64,000 nucleotides of DNA, from NCBI RefSeq assembly GCF_000504285.1, contig NZ_KI632511.1:1671372-1735371 (forward strand), written 5' to 3'. Both the position numbers and the translations under genes were made by a program. Shown here piece by piece: positions 33,600 to 41,444 of this stretch. The notes beneath the pieces were generated by a model that saw only the letters and a list, made by a program, of their open reading frames with translations, made no database searches and was not told where the DNA came from. Position 1 is the stretch's first letter. The number at the start of each line of letters is the position of its first letter. Source of the stretch: Actinospica robiniae DSM 44927. Its GTDB lineage: Bacteria; Actinomycetota; Actinomycetes; Streptomycetales; Catenulisporaceae.

Positions 33600-34079
33600 G
33601 CGCCGGCCCGGCGGTTCGATGACCTTCGCCGAGCTCGACGCCCGGTCCTGTGCCGTCGCCGCGCATCTGGCCGCGCTCGGCACCGGACCGGGGTCGGTGG
33701 TCGCGCTGATGGCGCACCGCACCCCGGAGACGATCGCAGGGCTCTGGGGCATCCTGAAGTCGGGCGCCGCCTATCTGCCGCTGGAGCCGCACCACCCGGA
33801 CGCCCGGCTCGCCGACGTGCTCGCGGACTCGGGCGCGCGGCACTGCCTGGCCCAGGCCTCTGACATGGCGCAGACGGCTCCGACGCGGCGCGGGCGCCGA
33901 GGCCGGACGACCTCGCCTACCTCATCTACACCTCCGGCTCCACCGGCCGTCCCAAGGGCGTGGAGATCGACCACCGTGCGCTGGCGAACTACACCGCGCG
34001 GGCCGCGCGCCGCTTCTCGGTGAACGCCGGGACCCGGTTCGCGGTCTTCTCCTCGCTCGCGTTCGAGGCCGAGGTGTGA
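33600..34079 (+). pseudogene. NRPS adenylation-domain fragment, frameshifted
   Basis: Reads MTFAELDARSCAVAAHLAAL (33619), VALMAHRTPETIAGLWGILK and SGAAYLPLEPHHPDARLADV, then after a shift near 33880 [20 protein letters not shown] with the A3 phosphate loop and [13 protein letters not shown] before TGA at 34079. So motifs A1 to A4 remain, and the rest of the domain is gone. It is directly joined to the mqnD fragment. It differs from the adenylation domain at 11.2-13.0 kb, so it is a separate lost module. Confidence 0.75.
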
Positions 34080-34133
34080 GCCGTCTGGAACGCAGAGGCC
34101 TGAGGCGCGCACCGCGAGCGCGCACAGCCAGAC

Positions 34134-34170
34134 CCCGTGCCCGTGTCCGCTGAGCGGCCACGGGCACGGG
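34134..34170. terminator. 12-bp stem hairpin
   Basis: CCCGTGCCCGTG and CACGGGCACGGG form a perfect stem with a 13-base loop between the NRPS fragment and the end of the LysR gene. It can stop transcription from both sides. Confidence 0.55.
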
Positions 34171-34233
34171 ACCGGCGGTGATGACGCGCAGCGGACGTTT
34201 CTCGGCACTACGCCGGGGGTCGACCCCCGCAGC

Positions 34234-35082
34234 TCAGATCATGCGTCGCAGCGCGGCTTCCACAGCGTCGACCAGCGGATCCCCGTCGGCGCTCGGGTGC
34301 CGGGAGAGACCGAGTTCGATGTCGGGTAGGGGAGGTAGGGTGTCGTGGCCGTGGCCGAGCATGGCCGGTTCGAGGTTCGAAGCCGTCAGGGCCGCGACGC
34401 CGAGCCCGGCGCGCAGCGCGGCGAGAACTCCAGCCAGGCTGTTGCTTTCGAACGTCATGTGCCAGCGCCGGCCTGTGCTTTCGAGTGATTCCAGCAATGA
34501 GGTGCGCCAGAAGCACGGGTGCGAGAACAACACCACCGGCAGCGGATCAGCAGTCGCGTCCACGCCCTGGCCGATGGCCCAGGCCAGCGGGCGACGTGCC
34601 GTCCAGCGTGGCGGCCCGGGCAGGTCCTGCACCGCGTCGAGCACGAGTTGGACGCGGCGTGCGTCATAGGCCTGGCGCATCTCGGCGTTGGACAGGCTGA
34701 GCACCTCCAACCTCGCGCCGGGGTGTAGCCGGGCGAGGTCGGCGAGTGTCTGCGGGAGCTGGGATAGGGCAAGGTCTTCGAGCAGGCCTACGCCGCAGTG
34801 GCCGGTGAGCGCGCGTCGCGTTTCGGTGAGTGCCTGCTCGGACAGTGACAGGATGCGTTCTGCGTAGGGCAGCAGATCCTCGCCGGCTCGGGTCGGTGTG
34901 ACTCCGGAGGGCGAGCGGTGAAGCAGTGGACGCCCGACGGTGCTCTCGAGCTTGCGCAACTGCTGGCTGAGCGCAGGCTGCGTATGCCCGAGCGCGGTCG
35001 CGGCGCGGCTGATACTGCCGGCCCGTACGGCGGTGACGAACGAGCGCAGCAGCGCGGTCTCAAGGTCCCTTGCCATAAGCAT
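34234..35082 (-). CDS. LysR family transcriptional regulator
   Basis: A 282-residue regulator with an N-terminal winged helix (LLRSFVTAVRAGSISRAATA, LGHTQPALSQQLRKLESTVG) and a LysR substrate-binding domain (GVGLLEDLALSQLPQTLADL, GLGVAALTASNLEPAMLG). The start is ATG at 35082 or 35076. The MFS gene 65 bases away is divergent and is the obvious target. In the gap, ATAAGCATCCATTAT at 35076-35090 is an imperfect palindrome of the T-N11-A type and overlaps the LysR start, consistent with autoregulation. Confidence 0.9.
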   Translation of the reverse strand: MLMARDLETALLRSFVTAVRAGSISRAATALGHTQPALSQQLRKLESTVGRPLLHRSPSGVTPTRAGEDLLPYAERILSLSEQALTETRRALTGHCGVGLLEDLALSQLPQTLADLARLHPGARLEVLSLSNAEMRQAYDARRVQLVLDAVQDLPGPPRWTARRPLAWAIGQGVDATADPLPVVLFSHPCFWRTSLLESLESTGRRWHMTFESNSLAGVLAALRAGLGVAALTASNLEPAMLGHGHDTLPPLPDIELGLSRHPSADGDPLVDAVEAALRRMI

Positions 35083-35147
35083 CCATTATGCCGCCGACAA
35101 CGGATTCGCGGCTTCCTATGGCCCCGGCGGCATCCTAGCCTCGGGGC

Positions 35148-36401
35148 GTGACCAGTTACCGACAAGTTCTTGCCGTGCCGGGATTGGCGTCGCTGTTGAG
35201 TGTTTCGCTGATCGCCCGCGCCGCGCTCGCGGCTGACATGATGACACTGACGTTGTATGTCGTGCTGGGCCTGCATATGAGCTACGCGGCAGCCGGTAGT
35301 GCCGCAGCGGCATTGACCACCGGATTGGCGCTGGGCGGGCCGTTGCTCGGTCGCTTGATCGACCGGCGGGGCGCGCGCGGCGTGCTGCTGTTGACCGCCG
35401 CGGTGCAGGTCGCGTTCTGGCTGTGTGTGCCCGTCCTGGCTTATCCGGTTCTTTTACCCGCCGCCTTCGCAGCGGGTCTGCTGATGGTCCCGGCCCAACT
35501 GGTGACCAGGCAGGCGATCACCGCGGCCACGACGACAGGGCAGCGCAGGGCCGCGTTCGCGCTGGAGTCGGTGCAAGGCGAGCTGTCGTATGTGCTGGGC
35601 CCGCCGATCGTGATCCTCTGCGCGGCGAAGCTGTCCCCCGACGTGATGGTGTGGGGCGCCGGCGCCGCGATCGCGACGGGTGGAGTCGGGATCGCCCTGC
35701 TCGACCCGGTGCTGCGGACCGATCACGCGATGGGCGCCGAGCACGCCGGCCGACACGGCCGCCGGGAATGGCTCGGCAAGGGCATGATCGCCGTCCTGGT
35801 GATGGCGTTCGGCGCCACGGTGCTGCTCAGCGGTACCGAACTGGCCATCATCGCCACGCTCAAAGACACCGGCCAGGTGTCCTGGGCCGGCGTGGTCGTC
35901 GTGGTCTACGGCGCATCATCGATCATCGGCGGGCTGGTGTATGGCACGTGGTCGCGGCCGCTGCCCACGTGGCTGCTGCTCGGACTGCTCGCTGTGGCGA
36001 CCATTCCGGCCGGGCTGGCTCACGACTGGCATTGGTTGTGCGTGGCCGGCGTCGGTGCGGGAGTGTTCACGGCGCCGACCCTGTCCACCGTGGCCGACGC
36101 GGTCAGCCGGCTCGCTCCCGCCGGTGTCCGGGGTGAGGCGACCGGCCTGCAGTCATCGGCGCTGAGCGCGGGCTTCGCACTCGGCGCCCCGATCGCGGGG
36201 GCAGCGATCGATCTCTCCGCTCCGGCGGGGGGCTTCGCGGCGGCAGGGCTGGCCGGCCTGGCCACCGCACTGACCGGATTCCTGCTCTCGCGCCGCCCGC
36301 CCGTCCGAACACGGCCTGGCCTCGACGACCCCAACCTCGACCAGGCGCCGGGTCTTGAGCCGTGCGGGGCGTCCCACTCCCCCGCCCACACGGCGTACTG
36401 A
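35148..36401 (+). CDS. MFS transporter
   Basis: A 417-residue major facilitator with 12 helices: LSVSLIARAALAADMMTLTL, the conserved loop LGRLIDRRGARGVLLLTAAV, and a central loop around GAEHAGRHGRREWLGKG. The GTG at 35148 follows CCTCGGGGC. It is transcribed away from the LysR gene. This pairing is typical of an inducible exporter. The 30-residue C-terminal tail (RPGLDDPNLDQAPGLEP) is polar. Substrate unknown. Confidence 0.88.
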   Translation: MTSYRQVLAVPGLASLLSVSLIARAALAADMMTLTLYVVLGLHMSYAAAGSAAAALTTGLALGGPLLGRLIDRRGARGVLLLTAAVQVAFWLCVPVLAYPVLLPAAFAAGLLMVPAQLVTRQAITAATTTGQRRAAFALESVQGELSYVLGPPIVILCAAKLSPDVMVWGAGAAIATGGVGIALLDPVLRTDHAMGAEHAGRHGRREWLGKGMIAVLVMAFGATVLLSGTELAIIATLKDTGQVSWAGVVVVVYGASSIIGGLVYGTWSRPLPTWLLLGLLAVATIPAGLAHDWHWLCVAGVGAGVFTAPTLSTVADAVSRLAPAGVRGEATGLQSSALSAGFALGAPIAGAAIDLSAPAGGFAAAGLAGLATALTGFLLSRRPPVRTRPGLDDPNLDQAPGLEPCGASHSPAHTAY

Positions 36402-36629
36402 CGAGCCGTCACAGTCTCCCGTTACACGGCCCTTGTCGTCCTGATCACCAGACCGCCGGGACCGTGTTGACCCTGTAATGGTGGTCGAGAACTCCACCGA
36501 TGGTGCGACCTGGGGCTTCAGGATGCTGACCGGCACTCGTTGATGAGGCCTGCGAGTACGGTTCGGCGTTGGATCGGCTCCTTCGGCGTGGGGAGGCGAT
36601 CACGTCCGCAGCGTGCGCGATCCGCTCGG
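36402..36629. other. intergenic, nothing recognised
   Basis: No gene with supported start. The upstream extension of the next frame (from 36540) has atypical composition and probably is not translated. Confidence 0.35.
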
Positions 36630-37001
36630 GTGGTGGACGATGGCGAGGTGTCTGCGGTCGAAGAGTCCTGGGAGCAGTTGAGGTCGCATCTGAGGCTGGG
36701 CCAGCGGTTGACCGGGACTGTGGTGTGGGTGCCGCGGCCCGGGGGCATCGGGATCGGGGTCGATGTGGGCCTGGCGGTCGGCGGGCTCGTCGATGTGCTG
36801 ATGCTGCCCTTGGACGTGTCGAAGTGGCCGACGGTCGGAACGAGGACCGAGTTCGAGGTCTGGTGGCTCGACCAGCGACCGCGGATCCGGCTCAAACCGG
36901 TCGACCCCGGCTACCTGCGCGACGACTTCGACGCATGGGCCCGCACCGTGCGCTCGCCAGCGGCCGCCTGCCTTACTGAGCCGGCCGATCCCGGCCGCTG
37001 A
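36630..37001 (+). CDS. small S1-like beta-barrel protein
   Basis: About 123 residues. LRLGQRLTGTVVWVPRPGGI, GIGVDVGLAVGGLVDVLMLP and EFEVWWLDQRPRIRLKPVDP resemble a single S1/OB-type RNA-binding barrel, as in short S1-like proteins of actinobacteria. The start could be GTG at 36630, 36633 or 36648; the acidic stretch VVDDGEVSAVEESWEQ fits an N terminus. It is a single gene next to IS debris. RNA binding is inference. Confidence 0.6.
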   Translation: MVDDGEVSAVEESWEQLRSHLRLGQRLTGTVVWVPRPGGIGIGVDVGLAVGGLVDVLMLPLDVSKWPTVGTRTEFEVWWLDQRPRIRLKPVDPGYLRDDFDAWARTVRSPAAACLTEPADPGR

Positions 37002-37189
37002 GGGGGTGTGCTGCGGGTGAGCTGCGGGGACCTGAAGCGTAGGTGGGCTCGGTGTATGACGGAGGATGCGGTGTCGGCGAGCGAGGTGCTCGCCGGGGAT
37101 GAGATCGAGCTGCTGCGTCGGTCGCCCGGTGAGTGGGGTGGCCCGGCTCGCTATCGGTATGGGGGGAAGTAAGGCCCCAGAGGAATCGG

Positions 37190-37326
37190 GAGTGGGAGGC
37201 GCAGTAGCCGTAGGAGGCGAAGCCGGCCCGCGCCTGGGCCACGGCCAGGCAGACGAGCTCGCTGTCCGTGAGCTGCGGCGGCCGACCGACTCGGCGGATT
37301 CCGGCAAGGTCGTCGTCGATTTTCAC
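37190..37326 (-). pseudogene. transposase N-terminal fragment
   Basis: The reverse strand starts MKIDDDLAGIRRVGRPPQLT and continues DSELVCLAVAQARAGFAS, resembling the N terminus of an IS982-type DDE transposase (GRPPxLTDxELVCLAVAQ). It breaks up within 45 residues. No catalytic part remains. Confidence 0.6.
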
Positions 37327-37418
37327 GTAGGTGCGATGATGAGGTTGTCCAGGCCTGTCGTCAAAAACAGAGCTTGGACCCCCTCACCTCATCGCGCAGG
37401 CGATTGGAATACGTCGTC

Positions 37419-37583
37419 TAGTGTCCCGATCCGGAAATTCGCTGCATGAGAAATCGGTTCCAGCGTTCGTCTGGCAAGGCGCCGGGATGCCCTCATACTC
37501 GCCTCGTCTGTGGGCATTTCGGCAACGCAGCCAGGCGGGCGCTGGGGCCGATTTCTGCAGCGAATTTGCGGTGAGGGACACTA
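37419..37583. mobile_element. 165-bp foldback MITE
   Basis: The ends are inverted repeats of about 45 bases: TAGTGTCCC at 37419 and GGGACACTA at 37575-37583, with AAATTCGCTGCA on the left matched by TGCAGCGAATTT on the right, and AAATCGG matched by CCGATTT. The inner part (CTGGCAAGGCGCCGGG and GCAACGCAGCCAGGCG) continues the imperfect palindrome. CTAG is found at both outer edges, a likely target duplication. It encodes nothing and would need a transposase elsewhere. Confidence 0.7.
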
Positions 37584-38273
37584 GGCTCGTACCACGGCCA
37601 GCAGTCGTTCGGGCGACTCGACGGTCGGCAGATGGCCGGTCTCGGGCAGCAGGACGAAGCGGGCTCCCGGGATGGCCTCGGCGTAGGCGCGTCCGAAGGC
37701 GACGTCGACGATGCCGTCGCTCTCTCCCCAGACCACTGTCACCGGCACCTCGATCTTCGCCAGCCGCTCACGCAAGGTCGGATCGGACATCGTCGGCCCG
37801 GCATAGGCCGTCAGGGCACGGATGTCCGGTCCGGGTCCCGCGGGCCGGCCGGCGGGGGCGTTCGCGGCCGGGGAGAGGGCGGGGTTGTGGAAGGACAGGC
37901 GGGCCAGTTCCCTCGGACTCAGGCCGGCGACCTGCGCGACGGGGTGGCCGTCCACCTCGATCCCGACGGCGTTCACCAGCACGGCGCCGTGGACGCGGGG
38001 GCTGCCGAGCAGGGCGAGTTCGGCGGCGATCCATCCGCCGAGCGAGCTGCCGACGACGATCACGTCCTGCGCGTCCTGTTCGTCGAGGTAATCCGCGTAG
38101 TGCCGGGCGAGTGCCGCGACGCTCGCGAGGTGCTCGGGCCGGTCGGTGCCGGCGAAGCCGGGGTGGGTCGGCGCGAGCACGCGGACTTGTTCGCGGGCCG
38201 CGAGCAGGTCGGCGAACGCGCTCACCGTCGCCGGGCCGCCGCCACCGTGCAGCAAAAGGAACGTGGGCACCAT
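37581..38273 (-). CDS. alpha/beta hydrolase
   Basis: A 230-residue hydrolase. VPTFLLLHGGGGPATV (oxyanion loop), VIVVGSSLGGWIAAELAL (nucleophile Ser in GSSLGG), VVWGESDGIVD (Asp) and LLPETGHLPTVESPERL (His) give a complete triad. ATG at 38273 follows AAGGAGTAGCC. The frame open upstream lacks a ribosome binding site. The TAG stop is made of bases of the MITE end, so the MITE sits exactly at the gene's 3' end and may have trimmed it by a few codons. A TetR operator lies 14 bases upstream of the start, so the hydrolase is under control of the adjacent TetR protein. Confidence 0.88.
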   Translation of the reverse strand: MVPTFLLLHGGGGPATVSAFADLLAAREQVRVLAPTHPGFAGTDRPEHLASVAALARHYADYLDEQDAQDVIVVGSSLGGWIAAELALLGSPRVHGAVLVNAVGIEVDGHPVAQVAGLSPRELARLSFHNPALSPAANAPAGRPAGPGPDIRALTAYAGPTMSDPTLRERLAKIEVPVTVVWGESDGIVDVAFGRAYAEAIPGARFVLLPETGHLPTVESPERLLAVVRA

Positions 38274-38286
38274 GGCTACTCCTTCA

Positions 38287-38302
38287 TGAGAGTTGACTCT
38301 CA
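38287..38302. promoter_or_regulatory. TetR operator 1
   Basis: TGAGAGTTGACTCTCA, a palindrome just upstream of the hydrolase start. It matches operators 2 and 3 around the adjacent tetR gene. Confidence 0.7.
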
Positions 38303-38347
38303 CGAAGTTAGCCAACCCGGGCCACTGATGCAAGCCAGCTTTACTGA

Positions 38348-38363
38348 TGAGAGTCAGCTCTCA
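38348..38363. promoter_or_regulatory. TetR operator 2
   Basis: TGAGAGTCAGCTCTCA, a palindrome overlapping the last codon and stop of the tetR gene, 61 bases from operator 1. Two half-turn-spaced sites would allow tight repression of the hydrolase. Confidence 0.65.
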
Positions 38364-38987
38364 TTCCTGTGCGCCACCCGCCTCGGACATGGCTGCACTG
38401 GTCAGCAGCTTCGCGGTGTGGGCGACGCTCGCGACCGCCTCTTCGGCGCAGAGGCCGGACAGATCCAGGAGCGAAAGCACGGCCTCGGCGCTGATCACCA
38501 CCGACAGGCCCTGCTTGAGCCGGGCGAGGCGCTCGGGATCCGCGGCCGCCAGCCGGTCGGTGACGGGGGCGAGTGCATAGTCGATCAGGCCGACGCGCAG
38601 ACCGGGCCGCATGGCAGTGGCGCCCGGCTTGGCGATCGTCGCGGCGATCATGGTGCGGACCGCGCTCTGCCGGGCGAGCACGTGCCGAGCGAGGAATTCC
38701 GCCGCATACCCCGCGCGTTCGACCGGGTCGGGCGAATCCGCCACCGCGGCCAGCGCGGTGGCGGGATCAGGCAGCTGATCGTTCATCGCCTCGCGCAGCA
38801 GGCCGGCCAGGTCCGGGAAGTGCCGGTACGCGGTCGCCTCCGAGACCAGGGCGGCTGCGGCGATCGCGGGCATGGACAACTCGCCGTCGGCGAGCATCAG
38901 CTCCGCCGCCGCGCGCACGATCGCGTCGCGGGTGCGCTTCTTCTGATTGACCCGGCCGCCTTCGGCCCGCGCCGCGGTCGCGTCCAT
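38361..38987 (-). CDS. TetR family transcriptional regulator
   Basis: A 208-residue regulator. The N-terminal HTH is visible in TRDAIVRAAAELMLADGELS, MPAIAAAALVSEATAYRHFP. The C-terminal ligand domain is helical (LIDYALAPVTDRLAAADPER, SVVISAEAVLSLLDLSGLCA). The start is ATG at 38987. The hydrolase lies 87 bases downstream on the same strand, with two operators between; a third (TAGAGTCGCCTCTCA) lies 23 bases upstream of this gene. The regulator therefore likely controls itself and the hydrolase, released by a substrate or product of that enzyme. Confidence 0.9.
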   Translation of the reverse strand: MDATAARAEGGRVNQKKRTRDAIVRAAAELMLADGELSMPAIAAAALVSEATAYRHFPDLAGLLREAMNDQLPDPATALAAVADSPDPVERAGYAAEFLARHVLARQSAVRTMIAATIAKPGATAMRPGLRVGLIDYALAPVTDRLAAADPERLARLKQGLSVVISAEAVLSLLDLSGLCAEEAVASVAHTAKLLTSAAMSEAGGAQE

Positions 38988-39007
38988 GGTGCTCCTCCGC
39001 AGGATGA

Positions 39008-39024
39008 ATAGAGTCGCCTCTCAT
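39008..39024. promoter_or_regulatory. TetR operator 3
   Basis: ATAGAGTCGCCTCTCAT, same half-sites as operators 1 and 2 with one mismatch, upstream of tetR. Confidence 0.6.
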
Positions 39025-39116
39025 CACGGAGGTTAACACGCAGGAAGCCGCGCGTATCCGGCCCGACCGGCGGCACCCAGGGCGCCGCCGCGAAACAGAC
39101 TCCTCGAGAACCGCTA

Positions 39117-39262
39117 AGGCATACGGGAGAGCCGGGGCATCCCGCTCGCCGCGAGCCTGACCGGCGGCAACAGGCACGACAGCACCCGACTGTTCACACT
39201 GCTCGATGCGATACCCCGCATCCGCGGGGCCGGTCGGGGACGGCCACGTAGCAGTGTCGCGT
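39117..39262 (+). pseudogene. IS5-type transposase fragment
   Basis: The plus strand reads GIPLAASLTGGNRHDSTRLF then TLLDAIPRIRGAGRGRPR, the middle of an IS5-group DDE transposase (TGGNxHDxxxLxPLLDAI). Both ends are gone. Confidence 0.7.
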
Positions 39263-39419
39263 CACGTTGCCCTCTCCAGGGGTCCTGCACTCTAGGGAAT
39301 GATCAGGCAGACGAGGACGGCGACATAGTCGTCGCGCAGCCCCCGGGGTTGATCCGAGCAGCCCCGCTGCGTCGAATGTGGCCCAGCGTGTGCGCGGCAC
39401 GTGCCACTGCTCGAGCCGG

Positions 39420-39860
39420 CTAGTCGGACTCTTCGATGAAGCTGTTCAGCCATTGGGCGAGCGTTGTGGTCTCTTGAGAGAGTGCGCCGCTCTCTGCGCG
39501 CCACACGGGCCCGACCGGGTCGCGAAAGTCGACCATCGACCAGATCGAGCAACCCCAGTCGTACACGAGGACGAGCCCATCGGGTATCACGCCGTCCGGG
39601 TCGGGGCCGTCTTGGTAGAGGTCCGCGATGTCATCGAAGTTCGCGCTCGGGAACCCGCCCCGCACGCCCATCAGGTCCGGACCGAAGCCTCCATTGCCGA
39701 CCTCGAGGTACAGGCGACGGAGCAATGTCGGGATGGGAAGCCCGATGATTCGCTCGGCTTCAGCAAGCGCGTCCTGTGTGGCTGACGGTTGCAGGTTCCC
39801 GGACCTGACCGCGTCGGCCCGCAGCGCCGCAACGAGCTCGTCGTCGTTCATGGGCGCCAT
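39420..39860 (-). CDS. SMI1/KNR4 (SUKH) family protein, possible immunity protein
   Basis: A 146-residue protein. ATQDALAEAERIIGLPIPTL followed by LLRRLYLEVGNGGFGPDLMG is the diagnostic start of SMI1/KNR4 proteins, and SIWSMVDFRDPVGPVWRA the expected later part. SUKH proteins frequently neutralise contact-dependent or polymorphic toxins. Start ATG at 39860 or 39851. No toxin gene lies beside it. Repeat A copy 3 begins about 40 bases upstream, in the same order as at the other loci. An orphan immunity gene is the likely reading. Confidence 0.85.
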   Translation of the reverse strand: MAPMNDDELVAALRADAVRSGNLQPSATQDALAEAERIIGLPIPTLLRRLYLEVGNGGFGPDLMGVRGGFPSANFDDIADLYQDGPDPDGVIPDGLVLVYDWGCSIWSMVDFRDPVGPVWRAESGALSQETTTLAQWLNSFIEESD

Positions 39861-39902
39861 CTTCGCCTACGCCGGCCGGACGCGAAGCGAGTACAGCAGG
39901 GA

Positions 39903-40020
39903 AGTACAGCAACAGGCCTGCTGGAAGGCGCGGTCAAACGACGTTCGCCGACCTACCTCGCGGAGTTATGCCCGTATTCGTCACCCAAGTGCCCCGAGTT
40001 CGCATCGAGAGGGTCACGTC
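39903..40020 (+). repeat. repeat A, copy 3
   Basis: More diverged copy. Shared blocks are GTACAGCAACAGG, CGACGTTCGCCGACCTA, TTATGCCCGTATTCG and the well-kept end CCGAGTTCGCATCGAGAGGG followed by TCACG. The sequence GAGTACAGCAGG just before it at 39889 may be a partial duplication. Confidence 0.5.
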
Positions 40021-40510
40021 ATTCGGCGAGCTCGACCTCTGCCCAGGTGTCGCCGATGCAACCTTCTTCGTAGTCCCACCATCCCTCGCTGACTCCGCGA
40101 ACCAGCAGGCCCTTGACCCGCGGCAGGTCGGCTTCGGGCGGGACACCGAGCGAGACCATGCCGAACTGCTCGATTCCCTCGCCGTCGACCCCGAGCGGCG
40201 CGAACAGGTCGATGACCGCCTGACGGCTGCCGGCCAGCGCGCCCTTGGCGAACGGCACGACACGGATCGCGCAGTTGCCGGACCACTCGACCTTTTCCGC
40301 GAACCACAGGACCCCGTCATCGTCAGTCGATGTACGAACAACGTCACCGGCAGCCACGTTGCGCGCGAACCACGGATTGTTGTCGATCCGTACCAGCCCG
40401 TCGCCGAGGTCGACCGCCCACAATCCCTCACTACCAGCGGGAGGCCAACCATCAGCATCGCGTTCGAGCGCGAATCGCACCTTCACATACTCAGCTTGAT
40501 CAGAAGTCAC
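40019..40510 (-). CDS. DUF4265-like protein, possible immunity protein
   Basis: A 163-residue protein. EYVKVRFALERDADGWPPAG, EGLWAVDLGDGLVRIDNNPW, AAGDVVRTSTDDDGVLWFAE and the acidic end YEEGCIGDTWAEVELAE follow the DUF4265 layout, a family of small proteins of unknown function often near toxin systems. GTG at 40510 fits the family start better than the ATG at 40558, which runs through repeat B. It is enclosed by repeat A copy 3 and repeat B core copy 4. Confidence 0.75.
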   Translation of the reverse strand: MTSDQAEYVKVRFALERDADGWPPAGSEGLWAVDLGDGLVRIDNNPWFARNVAAGDVVRTSTDDDGVLWFAEKVEWSGNCAIRVVPFAKGALAGSRQAVIDLFAPLGVDGEGIEQFGMVSLGVPPEADLPRVKGLLVRGVSEGWWDYEEGCIGDTWAEVELAE

Positions 40511-40554
40511 CAGGCCAGCATGGCGGACTACGAGCGGTTGGCACCAACCAGGGG

Positions 40555-40791
40555 TCACCGCACAAACATGACGTGCCCGATGCGTGCCCGTCGATGTCTG
40601 ATGTGCTGAGACATGTCAGGCCGCTCATGGAGGCTGCGGAGCGCCTCCACAATGGCTGCGTCGATGGGAAAGCCTTCCTCGAGCCGGTTCAGCGCGAGGG
40701 CGGGCCAATAGTCGGTCGGCCAGTCCAGCGCTGTGACCACACTGTGGAAATGAGCGACTCCGAAGCAACTCCATCGGCCACGGTTCGCCAC
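40555..40791 (-). CDS. short hypothetical ORF ending in repeat B
   Basis: A 78-residue frame: FHSVVTALDWPTDYWPALAL, NRLEEGFPIDAAIVEALRSL, HERPDMSQHIRHRR. The last dozen residues (RARIGHVMFVR) are encoded by the repeat B core, so the original C terminus may have been replaced. No family is recognised. Confidence 0.4.
   Translation of the reverse strand: MANRGRWSCFGVAHFHSVVTALDWPTDYWPALALNRLEEGFPIDAAIVEALRSLHERPDMSQHIRHRRARIGHVMFVR
40573..40593 (+). repeat. repeat B core, copy 4
   Basis: GTGCCCGATGCGTGCCCGTC, identical to the core at 29653 over 20 bases, here followed by unrelated sequence. Confidence 0.5.
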
Positions 40792-40799
40792 GGTCGCTC

Positions 40800-41012
40800 A
40801 AGCGTGAGTAGCGCCCAGATGCCGGTTCCATCCCGTGTCACGAGGTTATCGTGGCAGGCCGAGCAGTCAGCAGGAAGTCAGCGAAAGCCCCGGCAACAGA
40901 CGACAGCAGAAGCCGTCAGACGACAGTCGATCAAGAGCAGACCACAGCGGACGACACTGGGACGCACCAGCTTGCGGCCCGGTGCCCGTTGAACGCAGTT
41001 GAGCGCTCGGCC
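40800..41012. other. no gene recognised
   Basis: Contains loosely repeated CAGACGACAGCAGAAGCC and CAGACGACAGTCGATC units (40899-40935) but no supported coding frame. Confidence 0.35.
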
Positions 41013-41120
41013 CTACCAGATGCCGCCTTCTGCCAATCCGGGCATGAGCTCGGACTCCGAAGCGGTCGGAACGGTGAACGGCCGGATCGCGGCCGAGGTG
41101 GACTTGGACGAAGCGGACAC
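41013..41120 (-). pseudogene. epoxide hydrolase N-terminal remnant
   Basis: A 35-codon frame from GTG 41120 with a perfect AGGAGG ribosome binding site 5 bases upstream. AAIRPFTVPTASESEL resembles the start of the epoxide hydrolase N-terminal (EHN) domain (IRPFxVxVPxxxL). The frame stops after ELMPGLAEGGIW, so the enzyme is lost. A free 35-residue peptide is the alternative. On the other strand, ATG 41041 opens a 29-residue acidic frame without a good ribosome binding site. Confidence 0.4.
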
Positions 41121-41162
41121 GGAAGCCTCCTGAGTCTGTCTACGGGGAAGAAGCTGATCTGA

Positions 41163-41444
41163 CCAGCGCTCGCCGCCCTCTCCTCGCGACGCACACCGCC
41201 TGACGTGCGAAAGACCCACTTTCACACACACCCCGTCGCGGAGATTGCACCACTCGGGCGACATCTGCCGCCGCGCGTCTGCGTCGCCCGAACACGGGGG
41301 TCGGCTGACCTGGTCCCGCTAGTCCTAGGCTTAAGAGGGTTCTAGCTGCGCCCTGGCCGCCACCGCATCATGGGCTTGTCGGTTCGATTCGCCCATGGCG
41401 TGCACTCGCCCGGGAGAAGATATCTACAGGTAAGGCCTGGCACG
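41163..41444. promoter_or_regulatory. upstream region of SDR operon
   Basis: 280 bases without a gene. The most promoter-like part is the CTAGTCCTAGGCTTAAGAGG stretch near 41320-41339; CCTAGG is a palindrome. No firm -10/-35 assignment. Confidence 0.3.

Noticed and set aside
40899-40935. Short CAGACGACAG repeats as a CRISPR remnant
   Set aside because: Only two or three irregular 10-base units, no spacers of constant length and no cas genes in the window.
41041-41130. 29-residue acidic ORF as a second peptide precursor
   Set aside because: No good ribosome binding site and no maturation genes nearby; the opposite strand has a perfect site and epoxide hydrolase-like sequence.
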